From NCBI GenBank assembly GCA_030737875.1, contig CM060922.1, forward strand, positions 300,195,456 through 300,259,455: a stretch of DNA of 64,000 nucleotides, in the 5' to 3' direction. Each line of letters starts with the position of its first letter. The first letter of the stretch is position 1. A program made the translations under genes and the position numbers. Shown one piece after another: positions 43,815 through 57,323 of this stretch. The notes beneath the pieces are model-generated. The model worked only from the letters and a program-made list of their open reading frames with translations, was not told the DNA's origin and did no database searches. The DNA is from Allium sativum. Its lineage: Eukaryota; Streptophyta; Magnoliopsida; Asparagales; Amaryllidaceae.

Positions 43815-46800
43815 ACAATAATGGCCTGAATTTTCTTACTATCTGAGCTGACTAAATACACCACATGTCCAACCCAAATTACACAAAAATATGAATCATT
43901 TTTGAATAAAGAAGAACAAGATAAAAGAAGAACAAAATATAACAACACATAATCTCACATCTCAACGGAATAAAATATAATATATATAACAATCTTTTAG
44001 AATACAAAATTTTAACTGTATGACTTATACATACCATCGTTAGAGTACAATACAACACATGGAAAATAAACGGTAAATATCTAATGCTGAGGCCTCCTGC
44101 TCCAAGCTCCTCCAGGTATTTTTAAATACCTGAACTGCTTGACTTCCCGTAAAAATTTGGGCACCAAAGAGTTTAGGGTAAAACAAAACAAAATAAACTC
44201 TAGGTCAGTCTTAGGACTGGTTTGAGTAAACTCCAACCACTTGGTTTAACTTTTAAAAATCCCTTTTTTAAAAGAAAGGATAATCGTAAAACCGATCCAC
44301 ATATAAACATAGATGGTTTTTACCTTACGATAACCCAAAACATTCTTTAAAATCAATATTTTTCTGATATTATAATAGCGTCTAAAACAAATTAATATTA
44401 ATCTAGCGGAACGCTTGCATCTCATGCACCACATATATGGTATACAATCAAAACAATGGGCTCTTATTGGAGAATGCATTCCAACTTCCAAGGTGTGGGA
44501 CCACCTTCCAGCAATGTATCTCTAGAGAGGAATACACCGGGTTAAACTAGAACATATTGCAACCTAGGATAAACATGACCGACCCCTCACTTCACTTAAG
44601 GGTATGGAATGTATTCTCACCAACGGTTGGGATCGGCATCCGTTTCCCGAAAGGAACAACATCGAAAGATTAAAGAAGCAAATGGATTTTCTCTAGATCA
44701 GGTGATAATACACCCAACTGGTGTGACCCACTTAGCCATACGACCTACCCGATTTTATACCATTTCCCAGTTGCAAGGCTTGAGGTTACAATTACTTACC
44801 TTTCATTGATAGCACAATCACTTTGAATGCCACATTATCAGATCCATTAATTACTAACTGATTTTCACAAAGATATTCTAGATATTATGCTAAGAGAATA
44901 AATTTTCCGCCACCAGATGTATATTTGTAAAGACAAACATATGCGATCATCGGAAATACTCTGTCAGACATTCGTCCATACATGTTCGTTCTGGGACTGA
45001 ACGAAACCGAAGGCACAATTTCCATTAATTCGTCTTAGGCAATTTTTACCTAGGACTAACAGGAAAAGCCCTTGCACTTTACCCTATCATCAATTTTTTT
45101 CCATATAATCTGATTCGCAACACTACTGCCAATACGAAGTGGTTCTCGCATAATAATCCAACCGGCCTCTCCATATTGACAATGATATTGGCCAATACTT
45201 CGATAGTCCATTATTTAACCAACATAGGAAAACAAACATTCATCCAAAGCATCAAACAATCACTAGGCCCCTTAATTAATGTTTCATTAATTAAATCACT
45301 TCTCCATTTCCTTATAAATATTTATTAACCCGATATTATCAATAATCATCTTGGCCTCTTACGCTATTGGGAAAAACATTTTCATATATCACCTTCTTTT
45401 ATTTTCTATACTTAGAAAATATTTTCTACTTATAACTGGAAAACATTCCAATTGCTTATCTCTTTCCCAAACTCATTACAACAACCCAAAATATTTCATT
45501 GAACTAAACCTCTATAAACATTGATCTTCGACACTGAATCTTCTTATTTATTGGTTAATAATGAACCCAATCAAGTTGGGGTATAATTACCTCTCAGACC
45601 TTGACTGAAAACATCCTTAACTTCAAAATAGACAAAAGCACTTATCTCGAATAATCAACACCATAAAAATCAATTATTCATTTTTAAAATGTGTATACGT
45701 TTCTCTTTTTATTTTTACCAAATTTAATTTATAGATTACCTTTTTGTTTATAATATTCCATTTCAAGTTCGTTTCCTTATTGAATTCTATACATATTGAT
45801 ATATTGATTTCTAGTTATCAAATTTTCTTATCAATATTCTAACTTCTTAAATTTACGGAAAATTTCACCAGTACCTTGTATGGCTGAATATCTCAAACCC
45901 TAACTCGTCTCTCTATGCCCTTTTCATTCAAAAAGAAAATCAAAAAGCCAAGTGGCTTACTTAATAGGCTCGTAATATCTCATATGTAATATAAGTATGT
46001 ACCTTTTTTTGGGCACTCGAATTATAATCTTCATTCTCTTCATTCCATACCTATTTAACATATATACGTCCATTCCCAATTTATTCACACTCAATCCAAT
46101 CATTTTTAACTCAATTCGCTAATTTATTCTTTAATTCGCTCTTTTACCCATTTCATTTTTCTTATTTGAACCTATCACGTTCATATACAATTTTAATTTG
46201 CATATAAACCAATTGAATTCCATTTTCAATTCAAGTTTCATATTCGATTTCGAATATGAATTCACAAATCCAATTCACTTATCCAAAGCCCAATTTTGAT
46301 TCAAAATTCCATTAACTAATTATTCTTCAAATTATTTAATTCTATTCAATAATTTAAAATCTGATTTTTGTTTCAAAAATCAGTCCATTTACTGCACTTG
46401 AGTTCATATTTATTTTATAACTCAAATCTGAATTCTTCTAATGGAAATCTAACTTTCGTTTGTTTAAAATACTTCTATTAATTTATATAAACCATCATGG
46501 TTTAATAATGGTTATAAAACTATTTTTCTGGAAATTTGATTTCGACATAACTCAAAATCTGTAAGACAAAATCAATATTTTTCTCTTCCATTAGAAAACT
46601 ATTATTCAATCAGTCCTGAGAATTCTTGTTTCAAAGAATTCCGACTTAAATTGAGTTCTATATACTCAATTAAAGTTCGAAACATCAAATTAGAACTACC
46701 GTGCTAAGATAGCTTTGTTTTAATTATATTTAAGTATAAACGTTGTTTAATAATCAATTTCGACTCCATTCTTATAAAATTTAATATATATTAAACCAAT

Positions 46801-47034
46801 TTTCTCAATCTAACTTAATATTTCTGATTATTCCTAATCGTCGTTTATTTCCTAACTCGGTTATAAATTTTATTTATAACTCAATCTTCTATACTAAATT
46901 CCAATTCCTTTATAAATAAATTATTTATAAAATTTGAAATAATTGAATTTCAATTATAAAATCCTAGGATAATCACAATTCAGTTTTATTCCGAATTCTG
47001 GAATAAAATCTATCGTTCGCTTTCCGAAACAATT

Positions 47035-47495
47035 TCTGATTCCCCTTTTAAATTCATACTTTAATTTATATTCCCAAATTATCCAATGATAATTATCTCA
47101 CTTAATTTACAGACGTCATTTATAAATTTTACTTCCTTGTTTTTTATATATTAAAACATTTTGGAATATTTTATTATTGCAACTTATCTATATATAACAT
47201 AGAATCTATTCTAATATTAAATTTTATATTTTAATTTCTATTTTAATACACTTCCAATATTCTTTTTGGAAATAATTTATTTTATAAATTCGACATAGTC
47301 GAATTCAAATCACAAATCCGTATGGATTTATCCAATTTAATTTACATTCCAAACATCGAAATAGATTTCATTATTTATTTTAAAACGATTGTCAATTCCC
47401 CTTTTTAAATTCACATTTGAATTTAAATTTCTCAATTTTCCAATGATAATTGTTTCACTTCATTTATAAACATCGTTTATAAATGAACTGCTTGT
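47035..47495. repeat. Diverged direct duplication inside LTR E
   Basis: The two copies, 47035-47137 and 47391-47495, share TCCCCTTTT, CCAATGATAATT and a CATTTATAAA-rich tail in the same order. Confidence 0.55.
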
Positions 47496-47927
47496 TTTTA
47501 TTATTCAAAACAAGTTAATATTTCTAGTCCATTTGAAATTCAAATTCTATTTTAGAAAAGTAGATTTTCCCCTTTATATCTCAAAATTCCATTTCATGAT
47601 ATTTTTATATATCAATATTTAGGGCCAGTGATATTCAAACATCCAAAACACTCAATCAATCACAGGTTTTCTAACACATCATATTTGATAATATATATGA
47701 AAACAAACAATAATAAATTTTTGAGGAATCTAGTTGGATCCCTCCAATCTGTTTTCCTGCATCCACAGATGTTAGTCAACATAAATAATACCTATCCTGT
47801 TTTATGGCGGGATATCACGGTATAGAAGGTTATCCACAATAATATATTGTGGGGCGCATATGGTCATCCGCTAATGATATTGCGGGATTCCGCTAACGGT
47901 ACTATGGGAAATATCCAACCACCAATA

Positions 47928-47986
47928 TATGTATATATATATATATATAATAAACATAACCACCAAGCCTATATATATATATATAT
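47928..47986. repeat. AT-rich microsatellite
   Basis: Two runs of TATATA repeats are separated by about 25 bases of unique sequence. Confidence 0.85.
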
Positions 47987-49253
47987 AGCCACAATAATAT
48001 TTCTATGCATCAAAACAACCCACAAACAACATATAAAAAAGTATTTAAAATAAAAATTCATTTATAATAACATTATAAATGAAACAGAGAGTGAGTTTAC
48101 TCATCGTGATTTTTAATTCGATCCATTATGATTCCAAGTTTAATTCCAGCTTATGTAATCCGCAACTAGGAATTTCTTGATTGACTCCATTCGATAAAAT
48201 CTTGTATATATTTTAATATGACACTTCTTATTTAAGCTATCGAACAAATTGAATGTAATTAAAAATTTATTTCAAAACTAAAAATAATTACCTTAATTAT
48301 TTTAACACCTTCATTTAGAATTTACAGGGCGCCACCTGGATATGACCATTGTCACTAGCTTTCCAACTCCAACCTAATCACAATCTGCAACCAACGACCC
48401 GCCTCGGCACCACCAATCAAGGTTGTAACAATTACCAAGCAAAACAATGAACCAAAATCCATTTTTGCCTAAAGCCTAGAACAAACAAAACTGCACTCCC
48501 TCCATTGTTGCAACCACCGACAGTCCAGACTACCACCTCAATTCCTTCTCCTTCAGCTTGCGTTCACTGCCTCCAAATACGCACACCCAGAAATGGTGCG
48601 ACTTTTATGTGCACCAATAACCCTAAATTTTGAACGGTAGGTACCAATTGCTCACTGTAAACCCGAAACTGTAACCACTATCCTCCTCGTCGTCTGTCCT
48701 TTACCATCATCCCAATTTAGAGCAATTTGACCAGCCCACCTGAAACGTGTCAGTGAAACTCCTCCTTCACCCATGCTACCAGTCGCAACACATTAGCAAC
48801 CGATCTTCATCGTGAATCTCCAAAACCCATGACATGCCATGCCTAGTTTACTGGTGAACTTAGTTCCCCTTCCATCTCCATATCGATGTCGCGACATCCC
48901 CCAGCTTCTATTATTCGATCGACGGTTTTCCCTCATCATCGACGCTTGCTTCGAATCACACTCCAAACGAAGGCCATACCAATCGAATTCCAGGAACAGG
49001 TTTTACTATTTAGAATTTTATTTGGTTTATTAGAATTTGAGGAAGGGAATCAAAATAAAAGGGGGAGGTTCGATCTTTATTTCGTATCCTAGAAATGAAT
49101 AAAAGGAAATGAAATGGAATGAGGATTTATTTGAGGGTATATACTTGGATTTGAATTAGAAAATAAGGAGAAACCATACTTATTCACTGAATGAAAAATA
49201 TTTGTTTGCACGTATGAAAATAGGAACTGTTTTTGTTTATATAACGGAAGGAG

Positions 49254-49258
49254 AAATC
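49254..49258. repeat. Target site duplication of element F (left copy, AAATC)
   Basis: AAATC recurs at 60885-60889 directly after the 3' LTR. Confidence 0.93.
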
Positions 49259-52200
49259 TGTTGTATATAACGGTGTTGTATACACAATTATATGATTTTT
49301 GTTTGATGATAACAACCAAATAAATATTATTTTAATGTGTTTGATATTGTACTGTTATTGTAAATCACAGACTGGAATATAACATTTATATTTAAATAAA
49401 ATACAACTGTACAGAAATTTAAATATTCACAGTATTTTATTTGAATAGAATAATTTATTTCAATTTCAAAGAGTACAACCTTTACAACTCCACTATTTGT
49501 ACACTCCACTGTTACTTTTCATATCAGTACAAACTTTCATTCAGTACATTTTCATTTATACAAACTCACACAGTCACTCTGTCATATATACATTCATTTG
49601 CACTTTCATATACAGACACATTGATACACTGATACACTGACACTGTCTTCTGCCTTCTTGTCTTCAGTCTTCAATGTTAGTCCAATCTTCACAGTCATCA
49701 CAGTCAGTCCAGTCATTCCAGCTTACCTGTCACACATGAAACAGAAACACACGGTATACTGTAATAGAAATAATACAGAATATATGCAAATATAAATTTT
49801 GTTTTTAGAATTTTATTTGCCTCAGATTTCCGGTGTGTTTCTCATCATTTTTCTGACTCGATCTGATTTTCATATCCAATCGACTGTGTCTAGACAGCTT
49901 GTGATATTCACAGTGATACACTGTAAATACCACAAGGCAGACAACATATATATGTATATACAGAGCAGGGACAAGGACAACTCGTCTGATGGCTGCATGT
50001 ACACACGTGTACACGTGTGCACTGCCACGCCAATCAGTATGCAGCTGAGGAGTAGCCACTAGGACTGTCTCGACTCAGTGAAATTGAAAACAAAAATCAC
50101 CAAAGTCAACATGGAGCCAAAAATAAGCAAAGTCAAAATGCAGGCCTTAGTGAAAGCATATCAAAACAGCAAAGAATTCACAAGCCAGAAATGAAAAAGC
50201 AAAACTCCAGTGGAGTATACAATGTCGAGCATAAACCAAACCAGCATGGTGAAGGCACAAACCCAAGCTAAAACAAAATGGTCGAGCCATAATCAAATGT
50301 GCAGCAAAATAACAACTCATGCATGGTACACAAAGCGACATGTTCAAGGAGGTGATCAAGCAGCAAATACACGAAGAATGATCAAGACAGGTCGAGGCAG
50401 TCAGGACACAACCTCAAGATTTCAGTGTATATTGGTGCAGCAGTTCAAGTTTTTTTAAAGTGATCAAGGATGCATAGATGAAGTGGTCGAGCTCATATAT
50501 GTGAGCAAGCATAGTCAAATTCAAAGCAATGCATGAATGGTGTTCGACAAACAGGCCAGGGTTCAAATGCATGTACAAAAAGGATGTACACAATTCAACG
50601 TTGCATGTACAAATGGTAATACAGCAGCAAATCACAACTATGCAGCAGTGACAATGGTTTTATGAAATAGCAGTGACATAACAACATGATCACGACAATA
50701 CATATGACTACATGGTGCAACAATCAAGTCGAGACACAAGTCAGAGTGCAGAAAGCAACTCAATCAGGTTATGTGCAAGTGCAAGTTTGATTCAACCCAA
50801 AACAGCAAATAAGAGTGGTCAACCATCAAGGTAAGTGAGCATAAGCAAAACAATGATGCAGCAAAATGAAGTATGTACACATGTAGCATGGTGATGCCAA
50901 ACAACAATGGTGGCATAGCAGCAACAAGAGGATGTACATGGCAGCAAATTCAAGTCAGGTTTTATGGTGAAACATGTAAACAGTATGGTGTAACTCATGG
51001 AAAGTATGGACATGCAAACATATACTTAAGCAATGTCATGGTGATTCATTCAAAAGCAGGTTCAGATTTAAACTTGAACAAGTGCAGGCAAGGGTCAAGT
51101 GTACATGTTACATTGGTTCAACTCAAAAAAAAAAAAAAACAATGCACAGAAATTTCGAAATGTTCAAATAAACAGCAAGTATATTTGTGGAAATCATCTC
51201 TGCCTAAATTACTTCCATTTAATTGCGCAAGCACAGTTTGAAAGAATGAACAAGTTTTTAAGGTAGCAAATAAATTTCCAGAAATACAAGTGAGGAGCAA
51301 ATCAACATTCAGGTTTTAATTGTTTTCGAAATTTACTGTGCATGCTCAAGAAATCACTTTCCAAATTTTTGGCAAATTAATTCAAATTCATTTCCATCTT
51401 TACTCCAGGAATTTATTTCAGAAATTCAGTTTTAATGTTGGTTCCAGTTTTTTTTTTGGCCAAAAGTATTTCCCAGAAATAAATACACATGAAAAATCAA
51501 TACACAAATTAGTATTCGATTTTTTGGCAAGAAAATGTTTTGCAGGATTTCAAATTATTTCCTGTTTTATACAAATCAGTGCCGTGTTTTTAGCTAGTGG
51601 TCAAATGGAGCAATTTTTAAAAAAAAAAAAATCTTTTCGTAAAATCTGTTTTAAGCACAGCAATGTTTTTGGGCAAGTATTTATTTTTCCACAAATACAC
51701 AATCAATATTTGGCAAGAATAAATTGTGGAAATCGAAATCTGCCAAAGTTTACATGTTTCAGGAAACCGAATCACGCAAGCTATTTCAGCCAAGGAATTA
51801 AATTCATTCAATCGAACCAAAAAGGGAAAGCAACAGCAATTCAGATCAAATCATTATTTGAAATCAGAGCTCAATTTTAGGATTTCAAAATCCTATATTA
51901 TCCACCAATCATCACTGGCAATTGAGTATTGAAAACCCAAGCATCAAAAATTCAGAGCATAAATCGAAGAGGAAAAATCAATTCAGAAATCACTCACCAA
52001 GTTTTCGATCATAACCACATCCAAATCGAAGTACAAAAGCCATGCATAGTTTCGAAGCAGCAGAGATTTAGTTCCAGAAGCATACGTTCGTGATTTGGAG
52101 TGTAGAAAACCCTAACTCCCAAATCAGAGAAAGCCAACGTGAAGAATCACGTAGCCACAAAGAAGAGAACCTTAGTTTCATCAATTCCAGAAGCCATCGA

Positions 52201-52828
52201 GTCGATTTGGGGAAAGATTTAGAAACCCTAGAATTAATCAGCCGCCATTTTTTTTCAGAGGACAAAACAATCGGGCAAAAACAAATGAAGTGGGCCGGCC
52301 ATAATTTACAAAGGGGATGACCCTTATATTTTTAAATCCTAGGGTTTAATTTATTTTTGTTTTTTTTTAATTTTTTATTGTGTTTTGTTTTTGTTTTGTA
52401 AACCAAATTCAAACAGTGTCTAGATCTGTAAAGTCTAGGAATCCAGTCAGGGTGCTGACTGTCAGTTTCAGAGTCTGTAAAATCTGTGTTACGTGTTACG
52501 GGATTGTAATACGGGTAAATCTGGTCGAGGGGATATCGTCCAGTCTGGGGTTTTGAGCGTAGAGTTAGAATAGGAGCGAGAGTCGCGAGTGTACAAGGTC
52601 TTGTATGCGGGATCTGTTCTATCATCTAGTAGAAACCTTAGTAATGCAGCAGTAGGCAGGGTTTTGCCGAAGCTGGGTATATCTGTGTGTGATTTATTTT
52701 CTGCACTTTTATTTCTGCTGCATTCTGTGATCTGTTTATTATTTTAATATCCTGTCAATTTTTCAATTCAGTTTAAAAACTTTGAAAAACCCTATTCACC
52801 CCCCTCTAGGGTTAATCTAGATCCAACA
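49259..52828 (+). repeat. Element F 5' LTR (3570 bp)
   Basis: It matches 57324-60884 closely, with most differences in homopolymer lengths and scattered single bases. It holds an 18-base palindrome (50002-50019) and an A13 run near 51125. ORFs in this region occur in both LTR copies on both strands, lack known domains and are not supported as genes. Confidence 0.95.
50002..50019. promoter_or_regulatory. 18-base perfect palindrome with ACGTGT cores in LTR F
   Basis: CACACGTGTACACGTGTG is its own reverse complement and contains two CACGTG-like ACGTGT cores, the core of plant bZIP and G-box sites. It is present unchanged in the 3' LTR (58058-58075). Confidence 0.7.
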
Positions 52829-52829
52829 G

Positions 52830-52842
52830 TGGTATCGAAGCC
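52830..52842 (+). other. Element F primer-binding site
   Basis: TGGTATCGAAGCC resembles TGGTATCAGAGCC (iMet type) with a local change. It lies one base after the LTR end and 24 bases before the gag ATG. Confidence 0.75.
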
Positions 52843-52866
52843 AGGTATTCGGTTAACTCTAGAGAA

Positions 52867-54315
52867 ATGGTGAATCCTAGTTGTCAGTCCATTGAGAGTC
52901 AGTCCAGTCATATTCCATCTATTTTCAATGGTACAGATTTTTTAAATTGGAAATCAGAAATGAAATCTTATTTAAAATCTGTTGATATTAAATGTTGGAA
53001 TAGTATTAAAAATGGGTATGATATTGTAAGTAGGGTTGATATTGAATTTAATTTACATGCTACTCATATTTTATATTCGTATATTGATGATATTCAATAT
53101 AGCCTTATTTCCCATTGTTTGACTGCGCAGGAAATCTGGCAGACTCTCAACGCGCTATATGGAAAAATTGACAAATGCTCAAAATCCTAGAAAGATAACT
53201 CGGCTTCAGATTTGTGCTTGACAGGTTGTACAGATGGAAATCCAGATGGAGACTCAACAGGAAATATTTCTTTGATTCACCGTTTAAATGGTTTAACGGA
53301 ATCTGTTGAGAAGTTAAAATCTAAAAATAAACTTCTGAAATCTGAGAAGCTTGAGTTGATCTGCAAAAATAATGTTTTGGAATCAAAACTCAAAAACGTT
53401 AAGAATTCTTCAAATTCTAATTGCAAAAATTGTTTAAAATTGAAAACCAATCTTGTTCATCTCAATAAAAATATTCAAAAGTTTGAAAAGGAAATTCTGA
53501 TCTTAAAAGAAAACAAGATTGAGTTATCAAATTTGAACAATCTTCTACAAAAGGAATTTGAAGTTTTTAAGACTGATATAAGTTCCAAATTTGAGATTGC
53601 TGAAAATGAAAATTTGGTGAGAAGTGATTTGATTTTGAAAGAACTTGAAAATGAGATTGAAAAATCCAAGATTTTTGAGTCTGAAAAACAAAAACGATTT
53701 GATTTTGAAATCTCGGAATCTCAAGCCAAAATTAAATTGCTAGAAAATGAGAATCTGTTTTTAAAACAGACCAATGCTGAACAGATGATCGCTATAAATA
53801 ATTGCTCAAATTTATTAAAAGAAAATGGCGATCTAAAATCCAAAATTCAACGATTAGAATCCACTTTTGATAAATTTTCTAATGGGGAAAAATCATTGAA
53901 TTTGTTGTTACAAAACCAAGTTTCTATTGGAAATAAATCGGGTCTTGGCTTTGGAAAAAATGATGTTCTTGGAAAAACAAATGAGTTTGAAAAACGGAAT
54001 TAAATTGGTTTTAAAAATCCTTCAAATCATTTTGGAAATGTTTGTTTTGAAAATTTGAACTCTAACATTCTCAAAGGATTCTTAAATCAAAAACGTGATG
54101 TGGTTTTGATTGATAACAAATCATTTAAACAATCTTGGACCCCAAATAAAAATAAAACGGCTTCGACTAAATTCAAACAGATTTGGGTCCCGAAAGGTAC
54201 AAAAGTAGATTCGAATGGTTTGTTATATAAACGAGTTTGGGTACCAAAACAAATGAATACAACTGTGAGTGGTTTTACTAATTTTGTTCAACCACTTGAT
54301 CATCTCAATTGTTAG
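52867..54315 (+). pseudogene. Element F gag-like frame, coiled coil, two in-frame stops
   Basis: One frame of 482 codons runs from ATG 52867 to TAG 54313, with stops at 53188 (TAG) and 54001 (TAA). The N-terminal part has FNGTDFLNWKSEMKSYLK and LTAQEIWQTLNALYGK, the copia gag (UBN2-type) pattern. The next 260 codons are rich in Leu, Lys, Glu and Asn in heptad-like order (NKLLKSEKLELICKNNVLES), a long coiled coil with a single CKNC pair. The end carries three related Trp-Pro motifs (QSWTPNK, QIWVPKG, RVWVPKQ), which I recall from Sirevirus Gag just before protease. No protease follows. The jump from YGK to the coil suggests an internal deletion of the capsid/nucleocapsid part. Confidence 0.75.
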
Positions 54316-57300
54316 GTACCAAAGGAGGCTGAGGAACAACTGTGCTGAAAAGAGAAACTGATTCAAACTGCTTCACATCATTGAATCGTCTACTGTTCCT
54401 TAGCCAAGTCTGGTGAGTTAGAGATCCACAATGTCTTCTGTGAATCAGGTATGATTTCTAACCTCATCCTTGTAAAAAAAAAAAATTCATTGTTTATTTC
54501 TGCTTCTTCTACCCCTGTCTATTTTATTTTCTTCTATTTGTTTTTATTTGATTTGTCACTGCCAAATCTCTTTGTTTATTCTGTTCTTCTTAAACTTCAA
54601 ATTGCAGTTCTCATGATTTTCTGGAAATTCAATTTATTTGAATGAAACTCTCTTGTTTATAATCATTTCCAGATTCGGAATTTAATCTTGTAATTATCTG
54701 CAATTGTTTAGTAGTTTATTTTATTCTTGAATTCGTAACAGTGCTGAAGCATTCATGGCATATCTTGAACACTGTTAATTTGAATTTTTTTTTAAGATCT
54801 GAATATTTAATGAAATTTCACACACCTTTGCTGTTCTGAGTTTATTCTAATTCATTTTAGAAAAGCTGAAAATATTATACTCATTACAGCACTCTATTAT
54901 TTATCAGTTGTGATAATTTCATTGATTTTCGGATTGGCTTGAATCAGTGATACATCCTGAATTCCATCTTTATTCATGATCATTATGGTTAGAATATGTC
55001 TGTTTGAAATCATCTGAAATTCCTGATATTTTGAATATCACGCACCTCTTGAATTTGAAATAATCAATCTTGTGTGAATAATTCATTATATCTCAAACTT
55101 GACATTGATTCAAGTGATTTCAAATAAACTATTTATTTATGGATCATGAATATCTCTTAACTATTTGATGTAAATGATCTGAAATCATTCTTAGAACTTT
55201 TGTGAAAAATTCCTTTGAAAATCTGGTCTTGAAATTCACTCCTATTTCATGATTATTTGATCTAATTATTTGTTTGTTTAAAATCATTTGAAATTATTGA
55301 TTTACTGAATCTCACACATATCTCAAATAAAAAATTTATAATCTGGTGTGATTGATTCATTAAATTCTGATATTTTCATATTCCTCAAATGATTTCAAGT
55401 AAACAGTATTTTATTCATTAGATCATGAATCATCATATGTGGCCATCATCTTGACAAGTATGATTTGAAACTGTGTTCTTTGTTGCTCTGATACTGTTTT
55501 GAAAAATGTCTGTTCTGGAATCACATGCTTGCTGCTCTGATACATGTGCATAATCTATTATCTGTCTGTTTGGGCTTGATACTTAATAATTCTTTTGTCT
55601 ATGACATTATTGTTTAGTATCATGTTAAAATTCCTTGTAAATAGAGACACCAAGTGGTATCAGAAACGCCTTATATTTGTTTCACCCATCTGTACTGAGA
55701 TTCAAATTTTCACCTTGTATAGATCCATACATTTTTTCTTCTTATACAAATAAATGTGCTAAATTTGTCTAGCTGGGTTTGTGTCTAAATTTCTTTAGCC
55801 TAAGATGTCCATGATAGTCCATCAGGGTGTAATTCAATTCCTCGATAAGCGAGAACATTTGGTATCAGTTTTTTTTTTCACTCATCTTTTTTTTTAATTA
55901 TCACCCTGTATAGATTCAATTTTTTTTATATGTTTAATTTCTTCTTGTAATTGTTTTTCAATTTTAAAATTATTTATTTTTTATTCATTCAGAAATTGAA
56001 ATCAATATCCAAATTGTTCTGTATTTATAATTCATCAAAATATATCAGAATCTGAAATTGTGATGAATTGTGACTGCAGTATATTTCACAACAAAAGGAG
56101 AATTTTATTTAGATTTTCATGATGGTTGAATATTTATTATAATATCTTTGAACTGGCAATTATTTCACGACCATCTTCATTACTTATCATCCTTCTGCCA
56201 TCCGTTATGATGTTATATAAATGTGGAGAGTTTTATTTTTTTTCTTAAAATCATTTTAAAACAGTGAAAATATTTGTGATGGAATTGTGGTTATATTATT
56301 ATTCAGAATTAGTGATAATTGAAAATTTTCAATAATCCCGGTACAGTTGGTCATATTTCATAATATAATTAATTTAGAAATTTATTTCACAGTCCATTTC
56401 TGTACCTACCACATTTTCTATCATCCATATATTGGTTTTATACCGAGGAGTTTTTTTTTTCCTTTTAAAGCTGAAATGATAAATATATAAAATTAATACA
56501 TAAGTGTGTCTCAAACCTCATTTAAAAAATCCAAGCTCTGGTCATGCATGGTTATGAGACAACTTATAATTTAAGTTGCGACTGATCCCATTTAAAAATC
56601 CAAGCTCTGGTTATGCGTGGTCAGTGTGCTCTTAAATAAATAAAAAAAAAGGAAAAATGTGCTATAAATATAAATTAATCTGAAATTCTACTCAGAGTAT
56701 AAAAACCAGTCTATCAATCCATCTTTCTAATCTGTGAAATGTGTTGAAATATTATGACGTATTATGTTTTGTTGATTGATAGATATTGGGATTTGAGATT
56801 ATTCGATCTCGTCACTTAAATTGAATTATTAATTATAGTCCAAATCCATCACTGTTTTTGTGCTTCAGTTTATAAAATTCTTTTGAAAATAATTGGGAAA
56901 TATTTACATTTTTTTAACTCTCCTCATTTTTATAAAATTCATCGTATAACCGTCATTCTCTACAATGTGAAATATGCCACCTGTTCTTAGTTTATTATGA
57001 TTTTTGTTTGACTGATTGAGATTTATGATGACCGTTCTTCCTCTTAAGCTGAAATTATATTTTGTCATTTTTCATCTGTATTTTAAAATCTGTATCCTTT
57101 TGATGATAACAAAAGGGGGAGAATGGATTAGATTTTGATTTATGAGTGAATAGTTTATAAATATTTTAATTTTGAAAATTTATTATTATTCATAACATTC
57201 CTTTCACTCATGCACAGTTATAGGGGGAGTTGTCTGTTGTAGGGGGAGTTCAATATTCACTGTCAAACACATCAATTGTATACAAAATCTTTTATTTGTT

Positions 57301-57323
57301 TGTCATCATCAAAAGGGGGAGAT
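54316..57323 (+). other. Element F non-coding interior with diverged duplications and repeated purine tracts
   Basis: AT-rich, with no pol domains. Diverged duplicate pairs are 55017-55155 with 55290-55434, 55641-55743 with 55847-55931, 56157-56243 with 56381-56463, and 56519-56552 with 56587-56619 (AATCCAAGCTCTGGT.ATGC.TGGT). GGGGGAG tracts are at 57115, 57223, 57242 and 57315; the last is the polypurine tract next to the LTR. Confidence 0.7.

Larger units (their letters stand above)
43817..49258 (-). repeat. Element E 5' LTR, left piece (start approximate)
   Basis: AT-rich non-coding DNA beginning near AATGGCCTGAATTTT, next to the primer-binding site. Joined to 60890-61251 it gives an LTR of about 5.8 kb, which is long. 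It contains a diverged duplication (47035-47137 and 47391-47495), an AT microsatellite (47928-47986) and a GC-richer stretch (48330-49000). No supported ORF. Confidence 0.6.

Noticed and set aside
48330..49092. Host exon in the GC-richer stretch
   Set aside because: Open frames are short (64-68 codons), with no domain, splice context or codon pattern that I could support; it lies inside LTR E.
50873..51880. ORFs of 122 and 186 codons in the F 5' LTR
   Set aside because: They have no recognised domains, the frames are not kept identically in the other LTR, and they run over poly(A) tracts.
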